A DNA stretch of 64,000 nucleotides from Ipomoea triloba (Eukaryota; Streptophyta; Magnoliopsida; Solanales; Convolvulaceae). Under the pieces are notes generated by a model. It worked only from the letters and a program-made list of their open reading frames with translations, was not told the origin of the DNA and searched no databases. The translations under genes were made by a program, and so were the position numbers. The DNA is taken from assembly GCF_003576645.1 (NCBI RefSeq), contig NC_044925.1, forward strand, positions 11,110,787-11,174,786. The letters are read 5' to 3'. Shown here piece by piece: positions 1 through 10,839 of the stretch (positions within the stretch are counted from its first letter, which is position 1; each line of letters starts with the position of its first letter).

Positions 1-1131
1 TAATTGACTTATGCTAATTAGGTTGGCTTTTAGACCTTCTACCAAAAAGACATTTTCAAGTTTAGGCATACCTTCTGTGTCGAGCGTTCCTCGTCCAATG
101 ATTTCTCCTTTCTCTCCGTCACCGAAAGTGACATGGCCAGCATGTGCATATGTTACATTTGTCAAATACCCTTTGTGTCCAATCATGTGTCTGGAGCACC
201 CGCTGTCGAAGTACCATGTTGATGACACGCTAGCTGACATTGAAATTTTTGTTGACATACATGTGATCTTGGGTCTCCACACTTTTTTTAGTTTTAGTTC
301 TAGTGCTTTACACCACCTCCAACTATGCCCTCGTTTGTTACATCTAAAACAACTTTTATTGTAAAGATGATTAGTGTTTTTCCTTACCTCTATTGTCTTT
401 TCTCTCAACCAGGTAGTCTTTGACTGATTGGTTCTTCCTTCAACATATCCCAACCCTATTTTGGTCAAAGATTGTCCATCTGTTCTTAGTATCTCCTCTA
501 ACTTGTCGGTACCCGTGTTCAGCATCCGGACTTGTTTCCTCAAATGCTCCAGTTCCTTTTGTAAAGATCTTTCACTAGAATCTTTTGTTCTTATCTCGTT
601 TTCAAGAACTTTTACCGAAGATTTCAGTTTCAGATTTTCTTCTTCAAGATTCTTAGCATCTTTAAGCAAAGAACGATTTAATTTACTTACCTCAAACCAA
701 CTTAGGCACAATTCTTCATATGCTTTTGCTAGACCATCTTCATCTTCTGATTGAGAGTCATCCTCGTGACATGACACTTCCTTGAGCTCTGGTTCTTCTT
801 GATCTGCACACTTGAAGAATTTTTCAAAGTTAGCTCGTTCTTCTATATCGTTTGGGTGATATATATTACCATGAAATGCCACAAAGTTGGTTTGTTGCTC
901 CTCTTGTGTATCTTTGTCGGAGTCATCTGTATCACTCCAAGTGAGAGTAAAGGATTTCTTTCCTTTGTTGTTAGCACAGTCTGCTTGCACGTGCCCATAG
1001 CCTCCACATTCGTAGCACTGAATTCCCTTCTGTTTGTAGTCGACACCCACAGTTTTTGGTTTTTGATTGCTTCCTTCATTTCTAGAGTTTGATCCTCTCG
1101 TCTTTCCTCGACCTCTAGCCTTCTTCAGAAA
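1..1131 (-). pseudogene. Copia gag C-terminus and protease start, downstream of a nonsense codon
   Basis: Reading on in the gag frame past the TAG at 1132 gives a basic RG-rich linker, a CCHC knuckle (CYECGGYGHVQADC, about 980-1021), an acidic and then coiled-coil-like charged stretch (about 400-780), a second CCHC knuckle (CFRCNKRGHSWRWC, about 312-356) and the aspartic-protease site [11 protein letters not shown] (about 180-215). The remainder matches the GAG-pre-integrase lead-in. I saw no other stop in this frame, but I translated it by eye. It is cut by the window edge. Confidence 0.65.
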
Positions 1132-2094
1132 CTATGTAAATTTCTTGGTTAACAGTGCCATGGCCTCATCAGATTCAGAATCTGAGCCAGTATTCTGTGT
1201 AGTTACACCAAAAGCTACTCCCTTGTTTTTCTTCGAATACTTGTCTTCCTCGTCTAATTCCATCTCGAAGGTTTGAAGATTGCCCATCAACGCATCTAGT
1301 GTGAGTGTTTTTAGGTCTGTAGATTGTTTAATAGCAATTGCTTGCATTTTAAACTTTGGAGGTAGAGACCGCAACACCTTACGAACCATCCTTTCTTCAT
1401 CAAATGGATCCCCTAGGTTGAAAGCATTGTTTGCAAGGCTTTTGACACGTTCCCCTAGGTTGAAAGCATTGTTTGCAAGGCTTTTGACACGTGCCCCTAG
1501 GTTGAAAGCATTGTTTGCAAGGCTTTTGACACGTGCACTGAACTCTGAGACAGTTTCTGTTTCCTCCATCCGTAGACTCTCATATTGGGATATGAGCATC
1601 TGTATTTTGGATACTTTCACAGACCCAGTACCTTCAAAGTGAGTTTCTAGTGCGTCCCATGCATCCTTTGCCCGATCTGTGGCGAATATAAGCATAAATT
1701 GGTCTGAACTCATGGCACTATGAATTGCATTCAAGGCTCTGTTGTTTGCTGATGATGGCCTTTTCTCCTCAAATGTCCAACTGATCACTGGTTTTTTCTG
1801 CCTTTTCTCCTCAAATGTCCAACTGATCACTGGTTTTTTCTTTATCTCATTTTGTTCGATGAAACTGATCACTGGTTTTTTCTTTATCTCATTTTGTTCG
1901 ATGATCGTTGGTGGTGGTTTTTTCTTTATCTCATTTTGTTCGATGATCGTTGGTGGGGTCCAACCATTTTCTATAGAGTCCCAGCATTCCTCATCAAGCG
2001 ACTTTATGAACACCCTCATTCTCGCCTTCCAAAAGGCATAATTGCTGACACCTTTCAATAATGGAGGCCTCGAAATTGATGCCCCCTCTTCCAT
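1132..2094 (-). CDS. Copia gag polyprotein, N-terminal part
   Basis: 320 codons from an ATG just inside the PBS. The N-terminus (PPLLKGVSNYAFWKARM) is the DUF4219/UBN2-type start of plant copia Gag, followed by the helical UBN2 capsid region (SRVKSLANN-type, EERMVRKVLRSLPP). Gag forms the cytoplasmic virus-like particle. The frame ends at an in-frame TAG after KKFT, but the same frame continues downstream to a zinc knuckle, so this is a nonsense mutation and not the natural C-terminus. Two blocks are expanded by exact 42-bp (14-codon) duplications: three copies of ARVKSLANNAFNLG at 1411-1536 and a compound run at 1759-1960. These look unnatural for Gag (see findings). Confidence 0.8.
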   Translation of the reverse strand: MEEGASISRPPLLKGVSNYAFWKARMRVFIKSLDEECWDSIENGWTPPTIIEQNEIKKKPPPTIIEQNEIKKKPVISFIEQNEIKKKPVISWTFEEKRQKKPVISWTFEEKRPSSANNRALNAIHSAMSSDQFMLIFATDRAKDAWDALETHFEGTGSVKVSKIQMLISQYESLRMEETETVSEFSARVKSLANNAFNLGARVKSLANNAFNLGERVKSLANNAFNLGDPFDEERMVRKVLRSLPPKFKMQAIAIKQSTDLKTLTLDALMGNLQTFEMELDEEDKYSKKNKGVAFGVTTQNTGSDSESDEAMALLTKKFT

Positions 2095-2150
2095 CCTGCA
2101 AAATATAACTAGAGTATCCCTAGGATCTCGCTAGTAATTTGAGCGACACT

Positions 2151-2162
2151 GCTCTGATACCA
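2151..2162 (-). promoter_or_regulatory. Primer binding site, tRNA-iMet type
   Basis: On the minus strand this reads TGGTATCAGAGC, the classic complement of the initiator-methionine tRNA 3' end used by most plant copia elements. It lies two bases inside the LTR. Confidence 0.85.
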
Positions 2163-2164
2163 AT

Positions 2165-3079
2165 TGTTAGTTTATAATGCACGGATGTACGTTCACTACC
2201 GAATTTAAATATCACAAAAACCGATCTCGATCAAGAATAATATTTGGAAGGTATAGCAGAATAAGAGACAAATAATTATAAGCACAGATATTTGATAACG
2301 CAGTTGAAGACTGCCTTCTATTCTGCGGGGCCACGCCCAAAATACTTTTCAGCCAAGTGCAACTCTAAGTTTTTACACTTTACAAGATTCAATGAATTAC
2401 ACAAACTAGGACTAACACCTATTTGAACCACTAATCTTGTAAGTAACTTTCTGAAAAATAACGAATTACAAATTTGGATAATTCTACAAATTACACAAAT
2501 TGTAACGAACCTGATTTTCCAAACTTAATCGTTGAAGTCGTGCCACTTCGAATTTTCCTCCGTTCAGCTTGTTGAAGTTTTCTTCTAAGTAGAATGTTAT
2601 TTCAATAGTGTCTGGAAACTTCGAATTGATTGCTATTACACAACGCCAATTTATAGGAAAAAAACTCCTGAGAATTAGGATCATAATTATATGGACGTGT
2701 GGCTGTAGCTCCACTTGATTTCTTCCACATTTGTAGCCTCATTTCAACCTTCCACGTACTGAAATTGAATGTATGAACATGTGGCTTTGAATATGTCATC
2801 TGATCTCAACCAATATGTCATCCCATCCTTTTAATTTATGCAGTGCAGTAGACTAAGCTTCATTTACATGCATTACATTTATTTGCATGTATTAAACTCA
2901 TCTCATATACTTCATACGTGTAGGTCCATGCATTACATTTATTTGCATGCATTAAGCTCTTCTCATATACCTCATACGTGTAGGTCCAAAAAGACCTCAT
3001 ACGTGTAGGTCCAAAAAGACTAATCTTCATGTAATTCATGTACTGGACTCATAATTAATTTATCAACATTTAGCCAACA
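2165..3079 (-). repeat. 5' LTR of copia element A
   Basis: A 915-bp segment bounded by TGTTAG at 2165 and CCAACA at 3079, so both ends have the TG...CA form with short TGTT/AACA inverted termini. The PBS lies two bases from the 2165 end, which fixes this as the 5' LTR of a minus-strand element. It contains an internal 25-bp direct repeat near 2971-3020 and a diverged 60-bp repeat near 2867-2960. The partner LTR is outside the window, so the outer boundary rests on end motifs only. Confidence 0.75.
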
Positions 3080-3101
3080 TGCTATTTACAGTATCACAAA
3101 A

Positions 3102-3185
3102 CCGAATGGTTTAATTTTTTTAAAACCGAAAAACCGAAACCGAAACCGAAAAAACCGAACTGAAAACCGAAATGCCCACCCCTAC
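3102..3185. repeat. Dispersed AACCG-rich repeat, copy 1
   Basis: A stretch built from ACCGAA units preceded by accgaatggtttaattttt and ending in a block like aaatgcccacccct. A second copy lies at about 4146-4256 in the same orientation. Similar CCGAAA-rich, low-complexity ends occur in many plant non-autonomous elements. I cannot assign the class. Confidence 0.5.
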
Positions 3186-3489
3186 TTTGTAGGTTGAGCA
3201 GCCGAAGTCTCTAAAATCTGGGTTTAATCTATTCAGCTTTTATCTCTCACTTTTTCTTTGAAACACTGGTCGCTAAAACACTTAGAGGTTTAGAACACTT
3301 AAGAAATTTTGAAAATGACCAGCACCTACCTCAGTCTTTGATGACGGTATTTATAGGCACGTTGAAATAGTTTTATTGGAGGAAGAACAAATTTCAAACG
3401 CCTATGGTCCAGCGTGTAGAGACCGATGGGTAATCTTGAGGGCAGGTAGCTTGTCAGATTTTCCAGCCGTTAAAGACTATTTTGAATAG

Positions 3490-4060
3490 TACTCAGGGTA
3501 GATGGTGTTCCTTGAGTATTGTTTTTTTCCTCATGAAGCATTTGAACTTCCTGATAAACATAGCAAATTGTTCATGAGTTAAAAAATCAGAATGGTTAGA
3601 GTTTGACCTAGATGAAGTTGAGGGTTGTTGGTCAGCAACCAACGTTGCGGTCCTTGGTTCCTCTTCATCCGCCTTTGGCTCCCTTTCATACTCATAGGCC
3701 TTCAAATTGCTGAAGATTTGAGAAGTCTATATTGCCTTGAGGTCTCTATGGTCAAGCATGGCTATGACCTTCATCTCCCATGAATTGGGAAGTCCTCGGA
3801 GGAATTGGGAAGTCCTCGAAGGATCTTCAGGTTTATCTCCTTCTGACTCAGTTCCTTACCTAAGTTTGTTACTTCGCTAAGAAACTTCATTAACCGAGTC
3901 TCCATCTTGGCTATAGATTCGTCATTGACCATTCGAAAGTCTTCAAACTTCTTCATGGCTATGGTGAGCTTGTTTTCCTTCTCTTGTTCATCCCCTTCTC
4001 TAATCTGCATGAGAATGTTCTATATCTCTTTAGTTGTTTTGCACTTTCGAATCCTAGGCA
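3490..4060 (-). pseudogene. Copia gag relic (UBN2-like), fragmented
   Basis: Minus-strand frames at 3771-4010 and 3493-3705 together resemble the middle and C-terminal parts of a plant copia Gag: SIAKMETRLMKFLSEVTNLGKEL, then KEINLKILRGLP, and after a break an acidic linker leading into SDFLTHEQFAMFIRKFKCFMRK. There is an internal 20-bp direct repeat near 3782-3821 and a frameshift between the two frames. No zinc knuckle, protease or LTR could be tied to it. It is distinct from element A and lies just outside its LTR. Confidence 0.55.
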
Positions 4061-4145
4061 AAAGCGTCTCATCCATTGTTTTAAACAATATGTATTATTT
4101 GTTAGTATGTTCAAAATTTTAGGAAATGTTCACATTCAAGGGTCT

Positions 4146-4256
4146 AAAACCGAATCGAAACCAAACCGTTTTAGACCGAACCGAAACTGAAACGAATGCT
4201 AATGTTAAACCGAATGGTTTAATTTTTTTAAAACCGAAAACCGAAATGACACCCCT
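4146..4256. repeat. Dispersed AACCG-rich repeat, copy 2
   Basis: Same orientation and same core (accgaatggtttaattttt followed by aaaaccgaaa units and acacccct) as the copy at 3102-3185. The two could be ends of one element flanking the gag relic, or two separate insertions. Nothing here decides between these. Confidence 0.45.
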
Positions 4257-4259
4257 AGG

Positions 4260-4456
4260 TTCTGAGACCTCCGAGTCCCTATTATTGGGTCATTTCCAAT
4301 ATATCCATCATTGTGTTTCTAGTTTGATCATCTTTTCTATTTCAAGTCATCTTCTTGCTTTTCAAAAAAAAAAGTCATCTTCTTGGTCCCCGAGCAATGA
4401 GTTGGTCGGAGAACTAATAATAATAATAATAATATAATAATAATAACAATAATAAT

Positions 4457-4501
<45 letters not shown>

Positions 4502-4685
4502 TGTTTTACCGCACAAGCAGATTCCTTTTGATCTTGCATTTATGATCTCAAGAACAATATCTCAGGGTTCCATGGAACAAAAAAAGTTGGGGTACGGTGG
4601 TGCTATGCGGCGAACTGCAATTAATTGAAGATGAGTAGGAAGAGACCCTGTTGCATGCTTATGCTGCATTCAGACATTTTCCAAG
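4260..4685. repeat. Unassigned stretch with trinucleotide microsatellites
   Basis: Contains an AAT-type run at about 4418-4456 followed by a pure ATC run at about 4457-4501. I see no gene in the rest. Confidence 0.8.
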
Positions 4686-4689
4686 ATGA

Positions 4690-5105
4690 ATGATCCACTA
4701 TTTGCCCCCATATACATCCTGACTTCTTCATCATCCTTAACTAAATGTCTTATCTACTCTACTACTTTGCACTTTTTCCTTAAATCATCCTCTTGGTTTA
4801 AAATAGCTAACAAATCATCATATCTTTCAATGACATTAGACTGGAATTCATCGTCAAGTGCAGAAGAATCTACTTCGTTCCCTTCGGCCTCCTCAATGAT
4901 ACCACTATCCTCTAAAGGGACCACCTTAATACCCTTGAGCTTGCAGGAGCTAATGTTTTCAATTGATTGGGAATTTGCGGATTCACTTTGAGAAAATGCC
5001 AACCTCCAGTACTTGAGGTCAAGAGACTCGGGTGGGCTATCTGGAATAGGAACTCCATTGTGTTCACATCAACTACCAACCAAACCTTTTCTTCATTCGA
5101 GAACA
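4690..5105 (-). pseudogene. PUB45: U-box/ARM E3 ligase fragment (PUB45/PUB6 type)
   Basis: The minus strand carries a fragment of the linker between the U-box and the armadillo repeats of a PUB45-like E3 ubiquitin ligase. Visible pieces are CEHNGVPIPDSPPESLDLKY, WRLAFSQSE, KLKGIKVVPLEDSG, ERYDDLLAILN and DDLRKKCKVVE, then IRHLVKDDEE and YMGANSG. Two stops break it: a TGA where the family has Trp before CEHNGV (about 5075), and a TAG where it has Gln between KVVE and IRHL (about 4754). Neither the U-box nor the ARM repeats are present. It ends about 20 bases from the AGP23-like ORF on the same strand, a juxtaposition of two unrelated genes that suggests fragment capture. Identity is from recall of the family, not a search. 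Confidence 0.6.
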
Positions 5106-5123
5106 TCGTCTGACCCAATCGGC

Positions 5124-5339
5124 TCAGTGAAAGCAAGTAGTGACAAAGGAGAAGAGAGAAGCTCTGAACACAGATATGACGATGGGCAACGTAGCGAAGG
5201 CATCGCTAGCTATAGCATGGCCTGGTGCATGGGTAGCAGCAGCAGGGGTGGTGGTGGTGGCGACAGCCTTAGGAGCCATGGCCACACTCATGGACGCGGT
5301 GGCGGCGAGGGCGATGCATGCGATCCTCTTCATCTCCAC
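5124..5339 (-). CDS. Arabinogalactan peptide, AGP23-like
   Basis: A 71-codon reading frame starting MEMKRIACIALAATASM, which matches the start of AGP23-type arabinogalactan peptides. A secretory signal peptide (about residues 1-22) is followed by a short Ala/Thr/Pro-rich segment that would be hydroxyproline-glycosylated. The hydrophobic C-terminal tail (ATLPIVISVFRASLFSFV) fits a GPI-anchor signal. AGP23 peptides sit at the plasma membrane, mainly in pollen. The frame is open, but the central segment is Thr-rich and longer than usual and has few Ala-Pro pairs. The ORF abuts a foreign PUB fragment, so it may be a captured, non-functional copy. Confidence 0.55.
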   Translation of the reverse strand: MEMKRIACIALAATASMSVAMAPKAVATTTTPAAATHAPGHAIASDAFATLPIVISVFRASLFSFVTTCFH

Positions 5340-5429
5340 TGGAGGTATGAAGGCTTGATAGGCAACAACACAAAGCGAGGCAGAGACGAGAGATTGAGGC
5401 TACAGATATGAGATTGGAATTTTCTATTA

Positions 5430-6055
5430 ATTAGGGTGGTTGCCCATCCCTGCCAACTGATGATTTCGTTATTCAAAGAAAACCCCACAGCCCACTTTCT
5501 CTTTGAGAAATAATATATATTACTCATCATATATGTACATGCATATACACAAACACATGCATGGGTTTTTGAGACTGAGTGGTCGGCCTTCGAGTTTTGA
5601 TTGGGTGGTCGACTACCGAGCCGATTGGAGCGTCGGTCAATCTTTCCCTCTCTCCCCCCTCCATCGAATAATAGTAAAATGAGCGCATAACAAACTTTTG
5701 CTACTTTATTATGAAGTGAGACTCAAGGGGTCGGACCACCTTACATGTAATAAGTCAATAATAGTCTCTTCTGTGAGGGTGATGCCTGTACCACCGCTAG
5801 GGAATGCCAAGGTCTGGGTCGGTGCACACGACCGCGACCATAGATTGATTACTTTGCTTAGCGTTTAGCGAGGGCGAACCTCATAACGTCACTAGGGAGA
5901 ACCAATGCCGATGCTAATTAAGACCGAGCTACCCTTGAAAATAACCAGATGTTTGGAAGTGCATGCATGCATGCTAATGTCTTTGATTCTAAACTATTAT
6001 TCACTCCCTATTTTAGTTGTTTTTTATATTAATTGCCTAATTTTTACTAGGAAAT
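5430..6055. other. Unassigned intergenic sequence
   Basis: No gene or repeat boundary recognised. A GC-richer patch near 5580-5650 contains repeated GGTCG words (gtggtcg, gggtggtcg). The 5700-5920 stretch looks like decayed retrotransposon LTR or UTR, without supporting motifs. Confidence 0.6.
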
Positions 6056-6059
6056 TGAT

Positions 6060-7142
6060 ACTCTTTTATATATTTGGTGTCTACAGGTGCAACTACCTAA
6101 AATGAGTAGCAAAGGAGGGATTTTGGCATGTTTTGGATCAATTTTGGAAGCTGCCTCATGGCCCAAGGCCCATCTCTCTGCTATATATTTTGTATATTTT
6201 CTACAATTTAAGGGGTTCCCTTACTTGGTTCCCAACCCTAGTTAGTTTTAGGTTATTTTTCTTCTTCTCTTTAGATTTCCCTAGCATAGTTTAGATTAGT
6301 TTTACATTAGATTATTTAATTTCAAGCTTGGAATCTTGGATTGGAGTTGAATTTGTTCTTCATTACTAGTAAATTTCTCTTATTCCTTTATTTATTTTCT
6401 TTTCAGATTTCTTGCTATATTTATGGTTATTAATTATTGCTTTGTTTTGTTTACTTTTATGATGCATGGGTAGTTAGCTTTTGGGTTTGGATTAGAGTTC
6501 TATTGCTTTTCTTGATGCGAGGTTTATGATTATTACATAAAGGAGATAATTAATTAACCTAGGATTTTTATGTTTGAATTGAATTATAAATTGCTCTTAT
6601 TGATAATTGGTGCGCATCTTTTATTGATTTGCTTTGGAAAGGATTTCATCACAACGAAAGTTGGGTGAAATCGACTCGAGCCTTACCAATTTCAACCCAA
6701 TTTTTCTTACTATGAGAATAGGGGTAATTTGGGGGCTTATAATGCTTTTGTGTTTTAAGGTTAAGATTGATGCATCACGAAAGTGGAGCAATCCTAGCCT
6801 AATTCTAGTTTATTGATTACGAAAGTACCTGAACTGAATTCTTGAGTGCATTGCCAATAATCCCTTGGTTAATTGTTTTCCCCTAATTTTGAGATTGTTA
6901 GAGTATCAAGATTGCAATACCCTTAATCTGGCTCATTCTTTTATCATATAGTTTATTCCTTTTTTAATTTTCATTCTTTTTATTTACCATACTCAGTCAT
7001 AATTTGCTTGGATCCTTCTGAATTCCAATACATTAGTGTCTAGAATCTTACAATTCATACAAGTACGTGCCACAGTCCCAATCCTCAGCGGAATGACATT
7101 TACACCTTCTTTTTACTATCACCATTTTACTTATCACAATTT
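6060..7142 (+). repeat. Candidate decayed Athila-type LTR
   Basis: An AT-rich, ORF-free kilobase that ends (cttatcaca at about 7137) directly before a tRNA-Asp-type primer binding site, which makes it the 5' LTR of a plus-strand Ty3/gypsy element. A TATA-like ctatatattt lies near 6180. The 5' boundary is a guess, since no partner LTR or target duplication is visible. Confidence 0.4.
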
Positions 7143-7160
7143 TGGCGTCATTGCAGGGGA
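7143..7160 (+). promoter_or_regulatory. Degenerate primer binding site, tRNA-Asp type
   Basis: TGGCGTCATTGCAGGGGA matches the Athila/Tat tRNA-Asp PBS (TGGCGCCGTTGCCGGGGA) at 15 of 18 positions. The three mismatches fit an old copy. Confidence 0.55.
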
Positions 7161-7164
7161 TTGG

Positions 7165-7809
7165 TATATGTTCCATCTTTATCTCCTCTGTCACTAGCAT
7201 GGAAAATATTTCTTCTGGAAATGGAGCATCTAAATGAGCAATGAATTAGTTTACATATAATGGGGCTTGTGAATGAGCAAAGGACAACATTAGGATCAAC
7301 TGTGTCGCCCCCCAAATTGACAAATTAAGGCATGCGATCATCGTTAGCCGTTTTTGGTAACTTTCTTCCTCCCTAGCTCTCTTAGGATTGGTTACCATAA
7401 AAAAAAAAATCTTTCGAAACACATCCCGAAGACTGGAGTGCACATAGACATGAATGTTTCTGTCTTCATGTAACATTGGTTTGCCAATACATCCATTAAC
7501 TCCAACAACCATATTAATATCTAGAATATCAGCATCAAGAACATCAACATCGACTGCGGAAGGATCTTGACATGGACCTTGCTAATTGAGATTTTGAGGT
7601 TTCCAAAATGATCTCAGCCAAAAATTTCCAGCAGCGGGATTTCCTCCAAGCTTTGATCTCGATAGTGCTTCAAGGGTGGCAAATTATGCCTCCTGCAAGA
7701 CATTGTAAACATGGACACCATTTTATTTGTTGCAGAACACATGGGTTCAACATGGTTACAAGCAGCATTATGGCCCCTCCCCAAGGTAGCAGACCGATGT
7801 GATCTTCAT
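7165..7809 (+). other. Remnant interior of the Athila-like element, no recognisable ORF
   Basis: The sequence between the PBS and the foldback transposon. I found no Gag or protease motif on either strand. It is interrupted at 7810 by the foldback element and presumably resumes at 13582. Confidence 0.4.
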
Positions 7810-7819
7810 GATGTAAATG
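7810..7819. repeat. Target site duplication, left
   Basis: GATGTAAATG, identical to 13572-13581. It flanks the foldback transposon. Confidence 0.85.
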
Positions 7820-8495
7820 GAGTCATTACCTAGAATGTGTACATTTTGAGGAGACAAGACAATTGTGTGCATTATTTTAAACCTAGACTATTTAGTGTAA
7901 AGTACTCGTAGGAGTACCGTTTTATGAATTCGAATTTCCATAGGATGGTACTGCCATTACCTTTCTTTCATACTTTCTCTTTCTTTTTCTTTAATCGGAA
8001 ACCCCTCTCAATTTCTTTTAATTGAAAAAAAAAAACCAATAATGGCGTTGCCTTCTTTCCTTATTTATTTCTTAAATATTATTAATTATTATATTTATTT
8101 ATTAAATATTAAATAATATCAATAAAATAAAATAATTGTTGAATTTAAACTATTTTAAAAATTAATAAATGACCACAGTTTGATTCGAACCGAACAAGGC
8201 ACTGTAGCAACCAAACCGAAACAGTAGGCAAATATTAAATATATATATGCTAGACCTATACGCCTATAGGCTAGGCTTTAAACATATAGGCCTAGGCTTA
8301 TTTAGTTAAATAGTTCTCAAAATAGGCCTAAGTATTGGCTTCTTTACTAAACTAGATATGCCCAAATGTTGATCAATGGAACAAAGTTTATAATTTATTT
8401 TGAGCACATTTCACTTTTAGTCATCGATTATTGTGGCATCGATACATTTAGTCCTATTGTTTTAATTTTGCCATATTACATCTCTGACTTTGAAC

Positions 8496-10261
8496 TGTTA
8501 GGAACATCATGTAATAGGTTTTGATGATACCAACTGTTAAGTAGAAATCCCCAAGTCTCGATACATAGGCAAAACGCTGTAAGTTCGACAAGTAACTTTG
8601 AGCTCAACTCGGAAAATATTTAAGCTTGAGGTAAATTTGTTTGAACATCTTAGAAGTCTCGTGTGTTGTAATCATATAGACAGATCAGAAGAAAGCATGG
8701 GACAACACTGGAGGAATAAGGGTCTGCGAGACATCAACTAAGTCTCGAGACATAAGCAGAGTTCGAGAGGTAGGACCTCTCGATACAGTTATCCAGTTCG
8801 AGACATAAACAGAGTTCGAGAGATAGACCTCTCGATATTTGAGTTCGAGACATCAAGCAATCAAGATATCAACCTTGGTCTCGATACACTAACAATTCTC
8901 TAACAAAGCTGAATGACGGTCAGGAAGCATACTTAAAGTTTGGAGAAGAAGAATATCATGGAGATGGAATAATGAAGAGGTTCCGAACGTGAAGATTTCA
9001 AAATGGGCGGAAATGGATGACACGTCAGATTTCCACCACAAACGGTCAAAAGGTGCACCAATGCTGAAGTGGTCTGATTCCCTACAAACAAGGAACAATG
9101 GGAATATAAAAAGAGTAACTTTTACCAAAAGACGAAAGTGGAGCATGGACTCAAGAAAGTGAACTATGGAATATTCACTACAAGACAAAGAGGTTCAAGT
9201 TACAAGATCACTACTCCATGAAATATGCTGAAAATATGCAAGACCCATGATCAGCATGGGAGACAAATTTCAAACGGAATAATTTTCCCTCCAACGGAAT
9301 TATTCCTCTACTCTCATATATAAGGACGTGAAGACACAGAAGCAAAGATACGGTGAAGGGGTTCGAAATTCTTAAGAAGTGTCTGTCTAAAACGTTCAAG
9401 TGCAAGTGCTTAACTTGGAATATCATCCTGATATTCAAAACAGCGAGAAAACACATCTTAGTGTTTAAGAGAGTTACAAAGCTTAAACTGTTACACATCT
9501 AGAAGGTGACCGAAGCTGCTCTACATCGAAGTTGATTCAACGATAGCTTGTGGTCAGATTGGAGCCTGTTACATTCAACTGTGACAACCAAAAACACCTT
9601 GCTTTGGATTAAGCAAGAGAGGTGGAGTAACCTGGCAGCTGTCCGAGTGAAAGAAACCTGAGGCTTGATGCGGGCTTGGTGATCAAAGGTCAAGTGCTCG
9701 AGAGGTGGAGTAGCTGGAAGCGGGGAGAAAGACCTTGGAGAGGTGGAGTAACCTGGGAGCTGTCTTGTGAAGATCCTGAGGCTTGACGCGGGCTTGGTGA
9801 TCAAAGGTCAAGTGCTCGAGAGGTGGAGTAACAAGAAGCGGGGCGAAAAACCTGAGGCTTGAGGCGGGCTTCGTGATCAAAGCTCAAGCGCTCGATATTG
9901 TACTAAAAAGGGAAGTTTTTAGTGCAATCCTTCCAGGGAGTTTCTGGAAGAAGAGTGGACGTAGGCGGGTTGGCCGAACCACTTAAAAATCTCTCTTGCA
10001 TTTACTTACTGCTCTTATCTCTCGCTAACCTCTCGATTGCACTGCATATAAACGCACTTCTCGAACTAACTTAAACTCGTGCTAACTAAAAGGGGATAAC
10101 ATTTCCGCTGCGCATAAAACTTTGTCTTCACCTCGTGAGGTATCAAACCTAAACATCCTAAGTTCAATACACACGAGAGGTCGAAAAGATTTGCAAAATC
10201 TTATACAAGTCTATTCACCCCCCCCCCTCTAGACTTGTACCCCATCCCCTTGGGACCAACA
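8496..10261 (+). mobile_element. Solo LTR of the Sirevirus-like copia family
   Basis: A 1766-bp segment starting TGTTAGGAACATCATG and ending TTGGGACCAACA, flanked by the 5-bp TSD TGAAC (8491-8495 and 10262-10266). The right arm of the foldback element keeps the empty site (tttgaacaacttcc in inverted orientation near 12745), so the insertion is demonstrated directly. It matches the minus-strand LTR at 53560-55358. No internal retroviral sequence remains, so the rest was lost by LTR-LTR recombination. Inside, TTCGAGA words recur (8700-8880), and a CpG-rich imperfect repeat (9650-9890) carries CTGAGGCTTGA three times. Confidence 0.9.
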
Positions 10262-10839
10262 TGAACAACTTCCACTTTTAATCCACAACTATTGTGGCAT
10301 TCCCACATTAAGTCCTATTCTTTTAATTTTGCCATATTACATCAATGGCTTTGAGCAACTTTCACTTTTAGTTCTCAAATATTATGGCATTGCCATAAAG
10401 GATGTAATATCGTAACTCATAGAAATATTAATTACGATATGTATAAGGATTTTTTTCCCTTTGTTATATGTCAATTTAAGGATATCACTGTGTTTCAATA
10501 TCGTAACTCGTATTTCTAACGGTAAAATAATAAAATTTTTAACGGAAGATTAATGGTGGCAATCAAATGAAAGTCCTTGATGTAATATGACAAATTTAAA
10601 AGAATATGACTAAATGTGGCAATGTCATAATAGTCGAGGACTACAAGTGGAAGTTACTCAAAGTCATGGATGTAATATGACAAAATTAAAAGAATAGGAC
10701 TAAATGTGGCAATGCTACAATAGTCGAAGACTAAAAGTGAAAGTTGTTCAAAGTTAGGGATATAATATGACAAAATTAAAAGAATAGGACTAAATGTGGC
10801 AATACCATAATAGTCGAGTACTAAAAGTAAAATTTGCTC

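Larger units (their letters stand above)
1..3079 (-). mobile_element. Ty1/copia element A, 5' part (LTR, PBS, gag, protease start)
   Basis: A minus-strand LTR retrotransposon whose 5' LTR lies at 2165-3079. Its PBS sits just inside, followed by gag and the start of the protease. The protease reading runs off the left edge of the window, so integrase, RT and the 3' LTR are not visible. Two CCHC zinc knuckles lie about 220 codons apart (about 980-1021 and 312-356), and the protease motif DSGCSRHM lies near 180-215. This gag layout resembles the Sirevirus branch of copia, but that is inference without RT. The copy is decayed (nonsense codon at 1132). Confidence 0.85.

Noticed and set aside
1411..1536. 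Natural peptide repeat in copia Gag
   Set aside because: The period is exactly 42 bp, as at six unrelated loci, and the copies are almost identical. A technical duplication explains this better than a protein repeat.
2867..3020. Further member of the 42-bp duplication set
   Set aside because: Periods are 60 and 25 bp and the copies are diverged, so these are ordinary LTR repeats.
4417..4501. Possible CRISPR or coding repeat
   Set aside because: Plain trinucleotide microsatellites without spacers.
7246..7512. Minus-strand 88-codon ORF as a gene
   Set aside because: No family resemblance and it lies in a decayed retrotransposon interior.
9499..9880. Small repeated ORFs starting MITKPASSLR, also near 52676 and 53939
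   Set aside because: They fall inside LTRs of the Sirevirus-like family and come from its CpG-rich internal repeat. No evidence for a protein.
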